A stretch of DNA of 64,000 nt from Escallonia rubra (GCA_033065855.1 JAVXUO010002001.1:1-64000); one strand, 5' to 3'. Positions 43,871-56,019 are shown, numbered from the stretch's first letter. Notes: generated by a model from the sequence alone, not told the origin. Made by a program: numbers and translations.

Positions 43871-45749
43871 TCATGACTTGATTAAACAGTTGTTTTTTTG
43901 TTTGATCAGATAGGCAGCGACATCTTTCATGATATTTACGCTTCCTGTAATAGTAGCTTTTCCAATATTATCAAGGGCCTCTTCCTTGATTGTATACTCG
44001 ATTGTCGTTCTAGTGATGCATGAATCTTTTGTCTTTGGTATGCATTCAAACCGGATCCGGTACAGAGTGAATCCGTAATCTAGATGACCTCGTTCGGTTT
44101 CTTCTGTTTCTTTGACCAGCTTCTCATTATCAACCTTGGTAAACTTCTCCTTAAAATAGGATCCTAGTTCATGCAAAAGGCAATTTCCATGAAGAAGAGG
44201 GTGGTGAGAAGCACAATAAAGAAGAATTTAATAAGTTTCACTTGAACTGTGTGTAGCATGGCATGAAATCGTCTAAGGTTAGTAAATTTTCTTTTTGCAC
44301 CGTCAATTACAATAATTTTAAAAAGTTGACATGCATGTTACCTTATCAACAGAAGCAAAAAACAAAACTCATAAAAATTAATAATTGAAAGGAGATTGAC
44401 CATTGGTTGATAAAACTCTAGACATGATGACACAGACTAGACCTTGCTTCTATTCATTAGCAAATGTATGTATTATTGCTTCCTAATGATTATAATGGTT
44501 CAACTAGAGCCGTGCTACGATGATTTGTACTCGTCACAAAAGGGTGGTGGGGATCATATTGGAGTAAAAAATGGAAAAAGTGAACAATTAAACCGAAGAA
44601 TTAGGTACTACAAACTTTATCATATATATTTATCGATAATATACGTATTACTTTTGTCTTCTAATGATAAAGCATCTCTTTATATTTTGTACTAGTTAAA
44701 AAGCTATTCTGTACTGGTTGTACCGGTCGGGATGACTAAAACTATATACTGGCCAAGATAATGTGTTTTGTACCGTTTTCTTAGAAAATGTAAGAGTTAC
44801 TTATTTTGTTTGGCAATTTAATAAATTGATCATATAAAGACAATATAGAAAAAAATCCATTATAACTATATCAAAACCTTTGTAGCCTCTTCCTCATTAT
44901 ACTAGTCACAATTTGCAGAATCTTTGTTGGTATGTCTTTAATTTCCATCAAAATTTTCAGTTTACTTTTACTTTTTCGCTTCGCTTCGATTTACCTAATT
45001 GTAAGAAGCTTTCATTAGATTATTTCATATATACAATGTACTCTTTCACACACAAACACACGCACGCGCGCCCCCCTCACGCACACACAAAGACACTTTC
45101 TTGAATCCAAAGATGTTATATATTAACAAGGTAGTGCTTCTTCTGGAACGGACAACTCATTTTGGTGTGATCTTTACTGGCTATAAAATTCTAAGCAATT
45201 TGATTCTTACAATTTTTTTCTTCTTAATTTTGTTGATGAATTAGTATTATGTATGTAAATAATTCACGAAAAATTCAAGACAATATCGAAACGATACCAA
45301 TACCGTTATGTACCATTTTACGAAAAAGGCTGGTATATACTCGAGTACGAATTAAACGGGGACATAAAGCAATATTGTATACCGTCAGAACTAGTATTTT
45401 TGCAGATGCTTCCCCCTCCTCCATCACCTTCTACAATTTCAACCTTTGCCAGGTACTTGGGAGCAGTGACCTTTTTCAGATCAACCGTGCCATATAGTTT
45501 CCATGCTTCTGTTGCTGGCACGTCTACTTCCATCTCAGTTGAAACTGACCCCCACGTTTTAATAGTTGCAACTGGGCTAACGGCTGAGGCCGGCGGCGGA
45601 GCTTGGAACTGGTAAGTAGCAAAAAGGAAAAAAAGGAGTAGATTAACAATGGGGATTTATATATTCAGGGTTCTTCGTATACATGCGCGGACTAGTTACG
45701 TACAGTCTGCAAATGAAAACTTCACCTGCAGTTTGTCACCGATCTCCAT
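43871..45749 (-). CDS. NCS-like Bet v 1/PR-10 protein, copy E (three exons)
   Basis: Exon 1 45,749-45,726 (MEIGDKLQ), intron 117 bp, exon 2 45,608-45,383, intron 1219 bp, exon 3 44,163-43,871; 180 residues. Junction signals as in C and D. Motifs: STEMEVDVPATEAWKLYG, KKVTAPKYLAKVEIVEGDG, the loop GDGGGGS (Gly for Glu of other copies), YFKEKFTKVDNEK, LDYGFTLYRIRFE, DSCITRTTIEYTIKEE. One extra T in a run near the end shifts the last codons, so KQKTTV of the other copies becomes KQKNNCLIKS; the C-terminal helix is kept. The same two active-site substitutions as in C and D (Phe and Ile). Otherwise open, with a conserved TATA element at 45,853-45,861. Probably expressible. Confidence 0.65.
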
Positions 45750-45880
45750 GCTGAGATGTGTGTGTAATTTGAAAAGGAGAAGGATACGCAACCGGTCGGC
45801 CTTGGATAGGGAGCTGTAGCAATTTATGCTTTGGGATTTTAGCCAGGGTATGGTATATATGTAGACCGCAAGTGTTGCTT
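45750..45880 (-). promoter_or_regulatory. Core promoter of NCS-like copy E
   Basis: GTATATATG at 45,853-45,861, ~105 bases upstream of the ATG; block conserved in all copies. Confidence 0.5.
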
Positions 45881-46704
45881 CAAGACTTCTTCAGGCATGC
45901 ATGTGGACCAAAATTCTCTGAAGCTCCTTATCAAGAAACTCAGGGATCACATGTTTGCCGTTTTTTTTTTGGCAATGATAACGAAAAAGATATTTTTTGA
46001 CGTGTATTTTTATTATTTTCTGTTTTTATTTTCAATAAAATTACTCAAATAGTGTCAAAATTTTAAAAATATCTTGAAGATGTTTTCAGTTTTTTCAAAC
46101 CAAAATTAACCCAATGTCATAAAAAGTAACTAAATATTTTTGGTGAAAATGATAAAAGTACACGAGTTTATTTTCTTACCGGATACGAAAATCATGAAAA
46201 TAAAAACACAAAATAAAAATACTAAACATACGACCCCTCATTTTTTTTACGTGTTATTATCTTAGTCGAACTTTCATTCTCGTGTTTGTCACTAATCAAG
46301 ACTTTCGGTTCACTATAATAACAATCACCGTATTCTTGTCTCTAATCACATCCGTCTTTGTTATCTTAGAACTGACCTTCCCAGTTTAAATCCTCTTCTA
46401 CTTTCATAAAAGCAAACCTCCTCGAAAACTTTTTTTTCCACTAGAAATGTCTTTTCTCTTCTTTCTTTTTGGTTCGATCGATCCACGTTAGCTAGTGTAG
46501 AGTTTCTTCGACGAGTGCACGTACTCAAAGTTTAACCATTGAATATTGGGATGTGGCTGCCTTGAAGCCCATCGTCAAAAGGTTACAACCTGAGGGAGAG
46601 ATAACCTTTTAAGACTGTAGCACACCTCTTCTAAATCGACAAGTCCTTTCTAGTTTTAACTTTCTTTCAAGTCAGGGTTTACTTCAAGTCAAGTTAATGT
46701 GTTA

Positions 46705-47053
46705 CTCCCTCCGTCCCTCATAAATTTATATTATTTTATTTTTTGATCGTCTCATAAAAATTGCTCACTTCCAAATTAAGAAAGATTTTTTATGTGTTTT
46801 TCCATATTTACTCTTTTTACACTTTTTTATTCAATTCTCCTCTCCACATTTAATTTTCCACCAATTCATTTTCTCTTTCCGGATCTATTTTTTTATACTT
46901 TTTTATTCTATTTTCTACTACACCAATAAATTTTCTTTCTCCTGACCCACTCTCTTCCTCCCTCTAGCCCTCTCTAAAGGATAAAATAGAGAACATACAA
47001 TATTTAACTTAAATTCTTAATATTTGTGCCAAGTCAAATATGATCAATTTATG
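46705..47053. mobile_element. Stowaway-like MITE remnant, unit E
   Basis: Best-preserved left end (CTCCCTCCGTCCC after TA); right end eroded. Orthologous to B, C and D. Confidence 0.7.
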
Positions 47054-47164
47054 CAATATAACCTAAATCTTTCATATGTAACCAACGAAAACACAATTTT
47101 GTCATCGGGCTATATAAACTAAGTACCATCATATATAACTAGGCTTCGTGAGCACACGTGATGC

Positions 47165-47188
47165 CAATAATAATAATAATAATAATTT
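47165..47188. repeat. (AAT)n microsatellite, unit E
   Basis: About seven AAT units, matching the tracts of B, C and D. Confidence 0.85.
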
Positions 47189-48174
47189 TGATGATATAAT
47201 AATTGAGGTGCGCATGATGAGTGCATCGAAAGAAATAGAAACAGGTGTGTATGGTATAGAGGACGAGGACAAAATGGGAGAACATTTCCCCAGTTATGCC
47301 AATAATTTTGATATGCATCCAAAGAAATAGAAACAGGTATGGTACAGAGGATCAGGGCAAAACATATCCCCAATTATTATCTACTTTCGCATGTTCTAGT
47401 ATTTGCCTCTCATTTACTCGTACAAAGACGCACACGTGGCTATTTAGAGTGTAATCAACTCGCCACTTTTGATAATTTTTACACTCCTTTTCACGATAAG
47501 ATATACTCCCCTCAATAAAGTAAGTTAGCTCGACTCACCCTACATTGCATATACCACTCTCTCTCATGCAATAACATGTCAATCACTTTCTTTCTTTTCC
47601 TTTTCCTTTTTTTTGTTGATAAAGTTGAGAATTACATAAGTATTAAGAGCTGTTTTAACTTCGTACAGGAAAGTGAAACATCATGATATGCTATGACTTT
47701 GCATAATATAAATTTATAGGAAAAACTCCAGATAATTTTACATGTCAAGCTATCTATCACAACAGATTTGCAAAAGTGGTGGTTGGTAAGGAGTGCATAT
47801 ATCACATTGCAAAAAAATGTCATGTACCTAGTCCTAACGCACGTCAATACGTGCTTGACAGACAAAATTTGCTAGAGATATGATCTCTTGTGACTGTAGC
47901 AATATGGCCTTGTGCATACTTGAATAATAAAAAATCTGTAACTATATAACAAAAGTCGTATATAATAAATCCCACAGTGTCCCACGACGTCTTCAGTGTC
48001 CGACATGTCAATCACTTTCATTTCTTCTAGCTTTTAGCTTATACTCAGTGGTCACTTTCTTATTTCCTTTGCAAATCAAATAATCACCTAAACTTTTTTG
48101 ACATCTTAATTAATCCGAATTACCGCTTTACAAGATAAAAAAAGAGAAAGAAAAAAAAAATACTCTCTCTCTCT

Positions 48175-50290
48175 CTAATATCCCGGATTTTTGGATACTT
48201 GTGTAAAGAAAAATTAAAAATTATTATGATTTTGGATTGCGTATTGGACCTTAGATAAATTATTTGGAGTCCTTTTAGAGAAGAAATTAATATTTAATAG
48301 TATTATTGGCTAATGTAATTGGATTGGGAAAAAGAAAAAAAAAGAGATTTCGACTTGGATTAGGATTTTAAGTCATATTGTGATTAAATTAGTAATAAGG
48401 ATTTTAGTTGTGTTATAATTACACTAGAAATTGGGACTTCAAGTCATATTAGAATTAGATTAGCAAACTGTATAAGGGGGAAGAAGACATAAGAGTCTTC
48501 ATATATTTGTTTTTTAGAGACAAATGAGAGGAAAGAGAAAAGAGTCAAGTTCATTCTTTTGGGTATTTAAGCAAAAATGTGGTGATTGATCAAAGATAAA
48601 GAGTCGAGTGCGTTCTTTTGGGTATTCAAGCAAAAAGACGGTGATTGATCCAAGATAAAAAGGAGATTCTTGACACGATATTGTTACTTTGAAGTAAAGA
48701 TCTAAGATAAAGTGGAAATTATTGACATGATATTCATTACTTTGAGGTAAGGGTTCTTATGTCGTCCTTTTGTTTTATACACAAGAATCTATGTGCTACC
48801 GTTTGATTCCAAAAATATATTTAAGTGTTGTTGATCATCATACTTATTTTTAGCGTTATCTATAAAATTTTCTACTGTCTTATAACTTGCTTTAACGACG
48901 GTTTCGTTACTATTCTTGAAATCGTTTTCATCTAATATGTTTTCGGTTAGTGGAAGATAAACTTTCTCCCCAACGAAAAGTCTTTTGATTGTCTCTGATT
49001 TTATGTAAATCCTCTATCCAACTCACGGCTTCAAGGTCATTCGGTGCGCTTTCAGATTTTTAATGCCACGTGTCATGCCCCTATTGGTTCTTAGCAAAAT
49101 TTTAAAAATATTATCATAATTCTCAATAATTCTATTCCATCACTTTTCTCCCGTGCCCTTGGTTTTCATTGCCACATGTCATCTTATGGTGGTTCATTTT
49201 TCCTTTAAAAGGTTTATCGATTTTCGTGTGTTTAATTTTCCACCCAAAACTTCTTTTGACGATATCTCATTCATTTTTTCTTCGAATGAGCTGATTTTTG
49301 TTTCGCTGGATTCGTATTTTCGTTCTCTTCAATTTGAGCCTACGATGACTATTTTGAACTTCGAATGAATATTCGTTATATTTATCAAATTACTTTGTGA
49401 GTGATATTTATGTTTAAAAGTCACTTTTTATTATCGTGACTTATATGTGACGCGCCGGCTGCGATATTCGACATGGTATAACCATGATTTGTGATGCTTA
49501 ATAATAAGCAATTGTGTATATGACACCCACGAGATTTGGTAAATATATTTTGATATTCGACTTATTGGTTATGTAACCCTTTTTGGGTTGATTTGTTATT
49601 CGTGTTTGAATCGGTATTCGACTTGGTTATTTAACTTCCCTTTCGGTCGCTTCTGTTATTAGCTTGTGAAATTCGATTGAATTATCTGAATTCCTATTTA
49701 TTGGCTCTATTTGATAACTCATATTTGTTATTCGTTTTTGGTAACTCTCTTTTGGTCACCTTAATCATTCGTTTGTGAAATTTGATTGAGTTATCTAAAT
49801 TCCTATTTATTGGCTATATTTGATAACTGTAGTTTCGTATTCGTTTTTGGCCCTCTGTGTGTAAGATCTTTTACTAGGCAATTTGTGCTCACCCCTTTGT
49901 TTTTCGTTTCGTTTCTTTTCCCTTCCAGGCCAAAAGTAGCACGAAGGGAGAGATATTAGTGCAGCGGTGGGAATTGCTCTGGTTTCTGATATTGAGAATA
50001 GAGCTTATGATTTCTTTAGACGAAATATTGGTTAGTTGATTTATATTCTTTTGGATTCAAATATTTAGTCTAAGAGACTTGTAATAAAGTTTTGAAGTAT
50101 TTTGGAATTAAGTTTTTGAAGGGATTGTATATAAGTGTTGGATTATTTTTGGAGCTAAATATTTGAGATTTAGATAATTATGTTTGTGGTATCCTAGATG
50201 CTCTACTCTGCCTTTATAATAGTTATGTCATTGATGTGTGAATTTTTGTTTAAGAACGTGTTCGGACCCACGGGTTCAGGGCATTAGACA
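48175..50290. mobile_element. Solo LTR of a Gypsy-type retrotransposon, unit E
   Basis: Same LTR in the same CT-run site as 24,296-26,297, ending ...AGACA, with the internal ~60-bp tandem repeat (near 48,550-48,660). About 100 bp longer than C because of a partial internal repeat near 49,700-49,800. No coding capacity; a fossil inherited by unit duplication. Confidence 0.7.
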
Positions 50291-50294
50291 CACA

Positions 50295-50327
<33 letters not shown>

Positions 50328-51533
50328 GCACACATAATCGCAAACACAACTAGGAAGAGGTAGAGACTACTTATCTTTTCTGAACCTCTTAATATGTTAA
50401 GTTACTCTCTTTTTTCTTACTAGATAACTGTTACTTATATTGTTAAAAAGTAATTTGTTTTTAAATTCCACCTCGATAAAATTATATAATATATACTTCT
50501 TATGAACTTTGTAAACCCAACGCATCATGGGGTGATATGAAGCATAAGTAGATCAACGACAATTAGGAGCAAATATATAATAATTAAAGACGTTGAGAGA
50601 GGGGGGGACTATCAATGTGCGGAAACAGCACAGACAGACACCCATCACTCCTCCCACAGGCCACAATGTGTTTGGCATGTTCCAATCCAAGAAGAAACTA
50701 AGACATTTTGGGTTGGCAAAATGCAAAAAAATCACGGCCACACTTCTCATAAAATACTAGAAAGCTGTTCACATGCAGTGTGCATCATTTTCAAAAATAC
50801 GGTCTTATCAATAACTTTGATTCCAGTGGACCGCGTCTTATCGCGTGTCCATTCACAGTCACAGTACGTAGCCCCACTTAAAATGTTGCAATCCCTCGGG
50901 AAATATCGAAGTTTCGAGATTTGATGCATCGCGTTCACGTGGACGGCTTCAAGGTAAGGCCAAAATATGATAACCACCTTCCTTCCCACTCCCGTCCTCT
51001 TTCTCTCATAATTTCCCTCTTTCATCAGTAACCTCATAATTTCCCACTAATTTCTTTTCTCTTCAAGATATTTGTTATACATTTGTGATGTTCACGTTGT
51101 CCAGCTTTAACTCATTATTATTTAGGTGTACCCACCAGTGGTTAGTCATCAAGTGGCAGCGTCCAACCTCACAACATTTCGTATTCAGTACATTAACTTG
51201 CTTTTCATCGTGTGCATCATGTACATCCCGACACTCCATAGAAACGGATAGACACGATAAGCATAGCTTTACAAATTTTGTATATGACTATAAAGTCACG
51301 CGGTCTGCTTATCGTGTCTTTGTACACTATAGACATATATGCCAATGCACATCAATGACGTGCCTGTATGCACAACCGTGTAACAATAGAGTGCAGCAGC
51401 GGCGTGCTAGTGTGCCCGACGTCATGCTCGTCGTGCATGGCAAAGTGCTCACTTGTCCAACTCGGCTCCTAACCTTTCTTCACTTGTCTAAATGTGGTTA
51501 TCGTCAAGAAGAGCTTTACCTTGCGGTCATAAC
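50291..51533. repeat. ACGT-rich segment, unit E, left of the Tat element
   Basis: Matches A (6.5-7.5 kb) and C. It is interrupted at 51,533 (ATAAC) by the retrotransposon and resumes at 62,694. Unit C near 27,476 shows the uninterrupted site. Long apparent ORFs crossing into the LTR are chance. Confidence 0.6.
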
Positions 51534-51977
51534 TGTTGCAGCTAAAAACTGGATCGGGAACAGCACCAGAAATCAGGCCTGCAAAAGAGAACACGGAGTT
51601 ACCGCCGGGTGGGGTTCCGGAGGCGGAACGCTCCGATGCTTGAGTCAGGCGGGGCTAGCGATGCGGAACTTTGAGAAGCAATAAAGACACAATGTGTATA
51701 TCTGTGAGCTTAGGTTTACATGAGGGGTATCACCCCTTGATATAGTGGTAGGAGGTGGAATCCTAGTGAGACTGAGCTTTGACCAACTCTAATCAGAATC
51801 CAATTAGGATCTTAGAAGATCCTTATGTCAATCTGAGCTGATAGAGTCAGAGTCTTTTTAGGATTCTGTCTGATGACCGATATGGTAAGTGCCATATCGG
51901 TAGTGAGTCGGTACGGGTTACGCGTCATGACCGCCACGCGTCGTCCGTAGATTGGAGGGATATTTTTAGCTATATCA
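51534..51977 (-). repeat. 3' LTR of the Tat element
   Basis: 444 bp, begins TGTTGCAGC and ends TATATCA as read on plus. Next to it on the inner side lies a purine-rich tract (minus strand AAAAGCAGGGGGCATA, 51,978-51,993), the polypurine tract. Confidence 0.9.
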
Positions 51978-52079
51978 TATGCCCCCTGCTTTTACCAGCG
52001 TTAATGAAGCGGGTGGAAGCATACTTTTTCCACTGGTGATAGCGAAATATGCCAAAAACAGAATTGAATCTGTTTGTCA

Positions 52080-53400
52080 ATATTTCAAAATTTCAAAGTG
52101 TTCTGTTCGGCCGAGTTTCTGTTCGGACGTGATTCTGTTCGGACGAGAATCTGTTCGGATAGCATTCTGTTCGGACGAGCATTCTGTTCGGGCAACCTGC
52201 TCGGACAAACTTCTGTTCGGACGAGCATCTGTTCGGACGAGCATCTGTTCGGACAGTCTGCTCGGACGAAATTCTGCTCGGACGAGCATTCTGTTCGGGC
52301 AGTCTGCTCGGACCAACTTCTGTTCGGGAAGCATTCTGTTCGGACGAGGACGAGCATTCTGTTCGGACAGTCTGCTCGGAAAAACATTCTGTTCGGACGA
52401 GCATTCTGTTCGGGCAGCATTCTGTTCGGACGGTCTGCTCCGGCAAATTTCTGTTCGGACGAGAATTCTGATCGGACGAGCATTCTGTTCGGACAGTCTG
52501 CTCGGACGAAATTCTGCTCGGACGAGCATTCTGTTCGGGCAGTCTGCTCGGACCAACTTCTGTTCGGGAAGCATTCTGTTCGGACGGTCTGCTCGGACAA
52601 ACGTCTGTTCGGACGAGCATTATGTTCGGACAGTCTGCTCGGACAAACATTCTGTTCGGACGAGCATCTGTTCGGACGAGCATTCTGTTCGGGCAGTCTG
52701 CTCGGACAAACTTCTGTTCGGCCACGTTCACTCTGTTCGGACGAGGATTCTGTTCGGACAGTCTGCTCGGACAAACTTCTGTTCGGACGAGCATTCTGTT
52801 CGGGCAGTCTGCTCGGACAAACTTCTGTTCGGCCACGTTCACTCTGTTCGGGCAGAGTGTTCGGACACGATTCTGCTCGGGCAGGATTCTGTTCGGCCAT
52901 GTTCACTCTGTTTGGGCAGAGTGTTCGGACACGATTCTGCTCGGGCAGAATTCTGCTCGGCCACGTTCACTCTGTTCGGGCAGAGTGTTCGGACATGATT
53001 CTGCTCGGGCAGGATTCTGCTCGGCCACGTTCACTCTGTTCGGGCAGAGTGTTCGGACACGATTTTGCTCGGGCAGGATTCTGTTCGGCCGTGTTCACTC
53101 TGTTCGGGCAGAGTGTTCGGTCACGATTCTGCTCGGGCAGCATTCTGTTCGGCCATTGGTATTCTGCTCGGGCAGAGTGTTCGGGCGAGATTCTGCTCGG
53201 GCGGACTTCTGCTCGACCGTTGGCACTCTGCTCGGGCAGAGTGTTCGGGCGAGATTCTGCTCGGGCGGAATTCTCCTCGGCCGCTGGCACTCTGCTCGGG
53301 CAGAGTGTTCGGACAAGATTCTGCTCGGGCATAATTCTGCTCGGCCGTTGGCACTCTGCTCGGGCAGAGTGTTCGGGCGAGATTCTGCTCGGGCATAACT
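52080..53400. repeat. TTCGG tandem-repeat array, left
   Basis: About 1.3 kb built from variants of a ~17-bp unit (TTCGGACGAGCATTCTG) and longer ~60-65-bp compound units. Toward the right it becomes a series of perfect short inverted repeats such as CACTCTG-TTCGGG-CAGAGTG. The lack of stops makes several frames on both strands open (up to 503 codons); those ORFs are artefacts. Between integrase and 3' LTR, Tat-lineage elements are known to carry hypervariable tandem repeats. Confidence 0.9.
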
Positions 53401-53515
53401 TTTGGTGTTCCCAACGTCTCACGTGCGAGAATTTGAGCGGGAATTCTTCAGCTTGTGACACGTTGCAGGCACACGAACCGTTGCGTTTCCCAAGAGACGG
53501 TTACTTGGTGTTTCT

Positions 53516-53524
53516 CTATAAAAG
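53516..53524 (+). promoter_or_regulatory. TATA box for the antisense ORF of the Tat element
   Basis: CTATAAAAG lies at 53,516-53,524, directly right of the repeat array and ~115-145 bases before candidate ATGs of the antisense ORF region. A perfect plant TATA motif in the orientation of that ORF suggests its own promoter. Confidence 0.5.
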
Positions 53525-53599
53525 AGCACTTCCACTTTATTTTTCCTCCACTCGAAATTTTGGGAGCTCAATACTCTGCAAGTAAGTCTTTTCCTCTAC

Positions 53600-55661
53600 C
53601 ATTTCTGTTCAGCACTTCAAGTTTGTTGTAGTCTCATGTTTGCACTAGAAGTAGAAAACATGTCTGATAGTTCGTCTTCGAGTAGTAGTTCGTCTTCGAG
53701 TTCAGAGCGAGTAGCAACTTCGGGAAGTGAAGTTGGGACTTCAAATCCACAACCTCCACTACCTTCAACTTCTCAACCTTTCCAACCTTCCCCCTCCCGA
53801 CGATTCCTACCTTCTACCTAACAACCATTACCACCTTCATCTTCACAGCCTTCACAATATTTATCTGGGGGGAATCCTTTAGGAGAAGTAAAAGATCAGG
53901 CCGAAGAAAAGGCTAATCCAAAGCCTTGGTATACTGCTGACGAAAAGTCTAGTAAGATGTCTACTGAAGAGTTGCAGGATTTACTTCGGGAATATCCTCT
54001 TCCCGAAGGTTGGTATGCTCGTCTTCCTGGTTTGGGTGAACCAGCTAACTATGGCACAAAGTTTGAAACAGGTGTCTACGAAGAGCAGGTGAAGTCTGGA
54101 TATAGACTTCCTCTTCATCCTTTCGCTCTTCGTTTCTTTGAGCATTATCGCATGGCTCCTGGGCAGCTTGTTCCAAATGGTTGGAGGAAGCTTGCCGGTC
54201 TCATATATTTGGTTCAGACTTCAGGTTACAAACCAGATGTAACTGATTTTATGAGAGTCTTCTTTGAAGTCTGTTTCGTCAAAGGAGTTGCCAACTGTCC
54301 CGGATGGTATTATATTCACAGTAGGCAACGACTTCTGAAGGGTGGCCCAAAGTCGAATAAAGGTTGGCATTCCAGATATTTCTTCGTTGGCCGAATGGAT
54401 AAGGGGGACCTTCCTTTTGACAAAGTGTGGAACCCTTATTGTAAGGATTTCGAAAATCCTGGCAAGCCTGCTCCCAATAGTCAGACTAAGCATATACTTA
54501 GTCATATCAAACTTCGAGGCGGTCTTTGTATAGACGAGCCTCTGTCGGAGGAGCAATTGGAGTGGGCGAAGATGATACCTCCCAAGCCCATTCCAGCTGG
54601 TCTTCTGATTCCACCTCTTCCTGCTATTCCTAGCGTGTCTTCGGCTGAGACCGTTCCTTTAGGTGTGTTTTGCATGACATATTAAACTTGACTTCAATAA
54701 TAATTCCCGTATTGACTTCTATCTTCATTGCAGAAATGGCTAGCGGTAGTGGAAAGTCGCAGCAAGGAGCATTCCTCGGCGTTCTTCAGAAGGCTAAGGG
54801 GAAACGAAAGAAGAAGCAGCCAAGTGTGGAGTTGCCTCCTGTTCCTAAGAGGACTAGAGTCACTCCTGCAGAACGCTCTCCCCAGATACTTGATCAAGTT
54901 TCTATTGAGGATGATCCCATCTTTCACCCGAGGTGGGCACTTAGGCGTGATGACCTTGGGATGCCGGACAGCCAGATCTCGGAGCAGCATCTTCGTCATG
55001 GGATCCTTCCTCGAGATAAGGAAGTTTTCCAGAATCAGACCCATGAGACTTTTGCCTGCTCATTTGCCCAGGCCGTCTATACGGTAACGTCTTTTGCTTC
55101 AACTAGGTTTTATGTTCTTGTTTCCAAGTTTCGTTCAGCTGCTGATCCTTATCTTCATTCCAGATGTACGCCAGTGGATCTGAGATGTTTTCTCGCTTTG
55201 AGATGGCAAGGCAGGTGGCGGCCGAGGAGGCCCAGCTGACAAGGGAAGCAGTTAAGGAAGCACATGATGCTTCCCATCGTGCTGAAGAGCTGAGCAAGCA
55301 TGAGGAAGATCATCTGGATCGGATTGCATCTCTGGAGAAGAAACTGGATCGAGTTAAGAAGAGGGCTGCAGAAGAGGTGGTCAAAGCTCGAGACCAAGGC
55401 ATTCGCGATTTCTTAGAAGGGAACGCGGGGGATGAATGGCTGAAGAAGCGGACTGAAGATGGTCTGGAGATTTATGAGCTTGGCTTTGTGAAGGCCAAGG
55501 AGATGTTCGTTGAGCGCTTTCCTGATATCCCCTTGGATGGTTTCGTTCTGCCTGCGGTTGGGTCACCATCTGGGGAGACTGTTATGCCTCCAGAGGCAGG
55601 AGATGTCGCAGCTTCTGATCTTCCAGGCGAAGGTCCTTCTGGTGATGCCCCTGAGGCTTAG
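53600..55661 (+). pseudogene. Antisense ORF region of the Tat element (Transposase_28-like protein)
   Basis: Opposite in sense to gag-pol. It has a Ser-rich start (53.64-53.82 kb), a central domain (53.95-54.68 kb) with LPEGWYARLPG, YRLPLHPFALRFFEHYRMAP and WHSRYFFVGR, resembling the plant 'putative gypsy-type transposon' domain (Pfam Transposase_28), a basic block (54.7-55.1 kb) and a long coiled coil (55.16-55.66 kb; Glu/Lys/Arg-rich with EKKLDRVKKRAAEEV). Intron-like sequences lie between blocks, as antisense ORFs of this lineage can be spliced. Function is unknown in the family. As a part of the fossil it may no longer be functional. Confidence 0.75.
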
Positions 55662-56019
55662 ACTTGTAGCTAGCCTTTTTATTTTGCTGAGACAAGTTTT
55701 CACTGCCCTCTTAAGGGCTTCTATGTAAAACTCTTATCTTTAATTTTTCAGCAACTTTAACTTTTACTATGTGTTTGTCATGGTTTTGTGTTTTACCATT
55801 CACACAGTATTATTCGCTTTTACTTTGACTCAAACCCTTTAATCGTCACTTAAAGAGTCGGCAAAGAGGTCAAGCACCCTCGCTTGGCTTATATTTCGAA
55901 GATGCAAAAGTTTTGGTGGAGTGACGATGCCCCCATTAACTTTTGTTTCTTCACGGACTTAGATCTGTAGCTAATCCGCCTGGCTTTTCTTGTATTTTGA
56001 AAACTCAAGAGTTATACAC

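Larger units (their letters stand above)
45881..48174. repeat. Gene-poor unit segment, unit E
   Basis: Close to B and C. Stowaway remnant at 46,705-47,053 and (AAT)n near 47,165. Ends in a CT run with the LTR insertion. No gene seen. Confidence 0.55.

Noticed and set aside
51085-51684. 199-codon ORF crossing into the Tat LTR
   Set aside because: It spans an insertion junction and has no domain; the unit C counterpart is not open in the same way.
52080-53400. CRISPR-like array
   Set aside because: Units are contiguous variants without unique spacers, lie inside a plant retrotransposon, and no cas-like gene exists.
52074-53585. A 503-codon open frame and several long antisense frames
   Set aside because: They arise because the TTCGG repeat unit lacks stop codons in several frames. 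The translations are only SVRT/CSDEHS-type repeats and stop being open outside the array.
54694-55397. Minus-strand ORFs opposite the antisense region
   Set aside because: Shadow frames of the plus-strand coding blocks; no recognisable domain.
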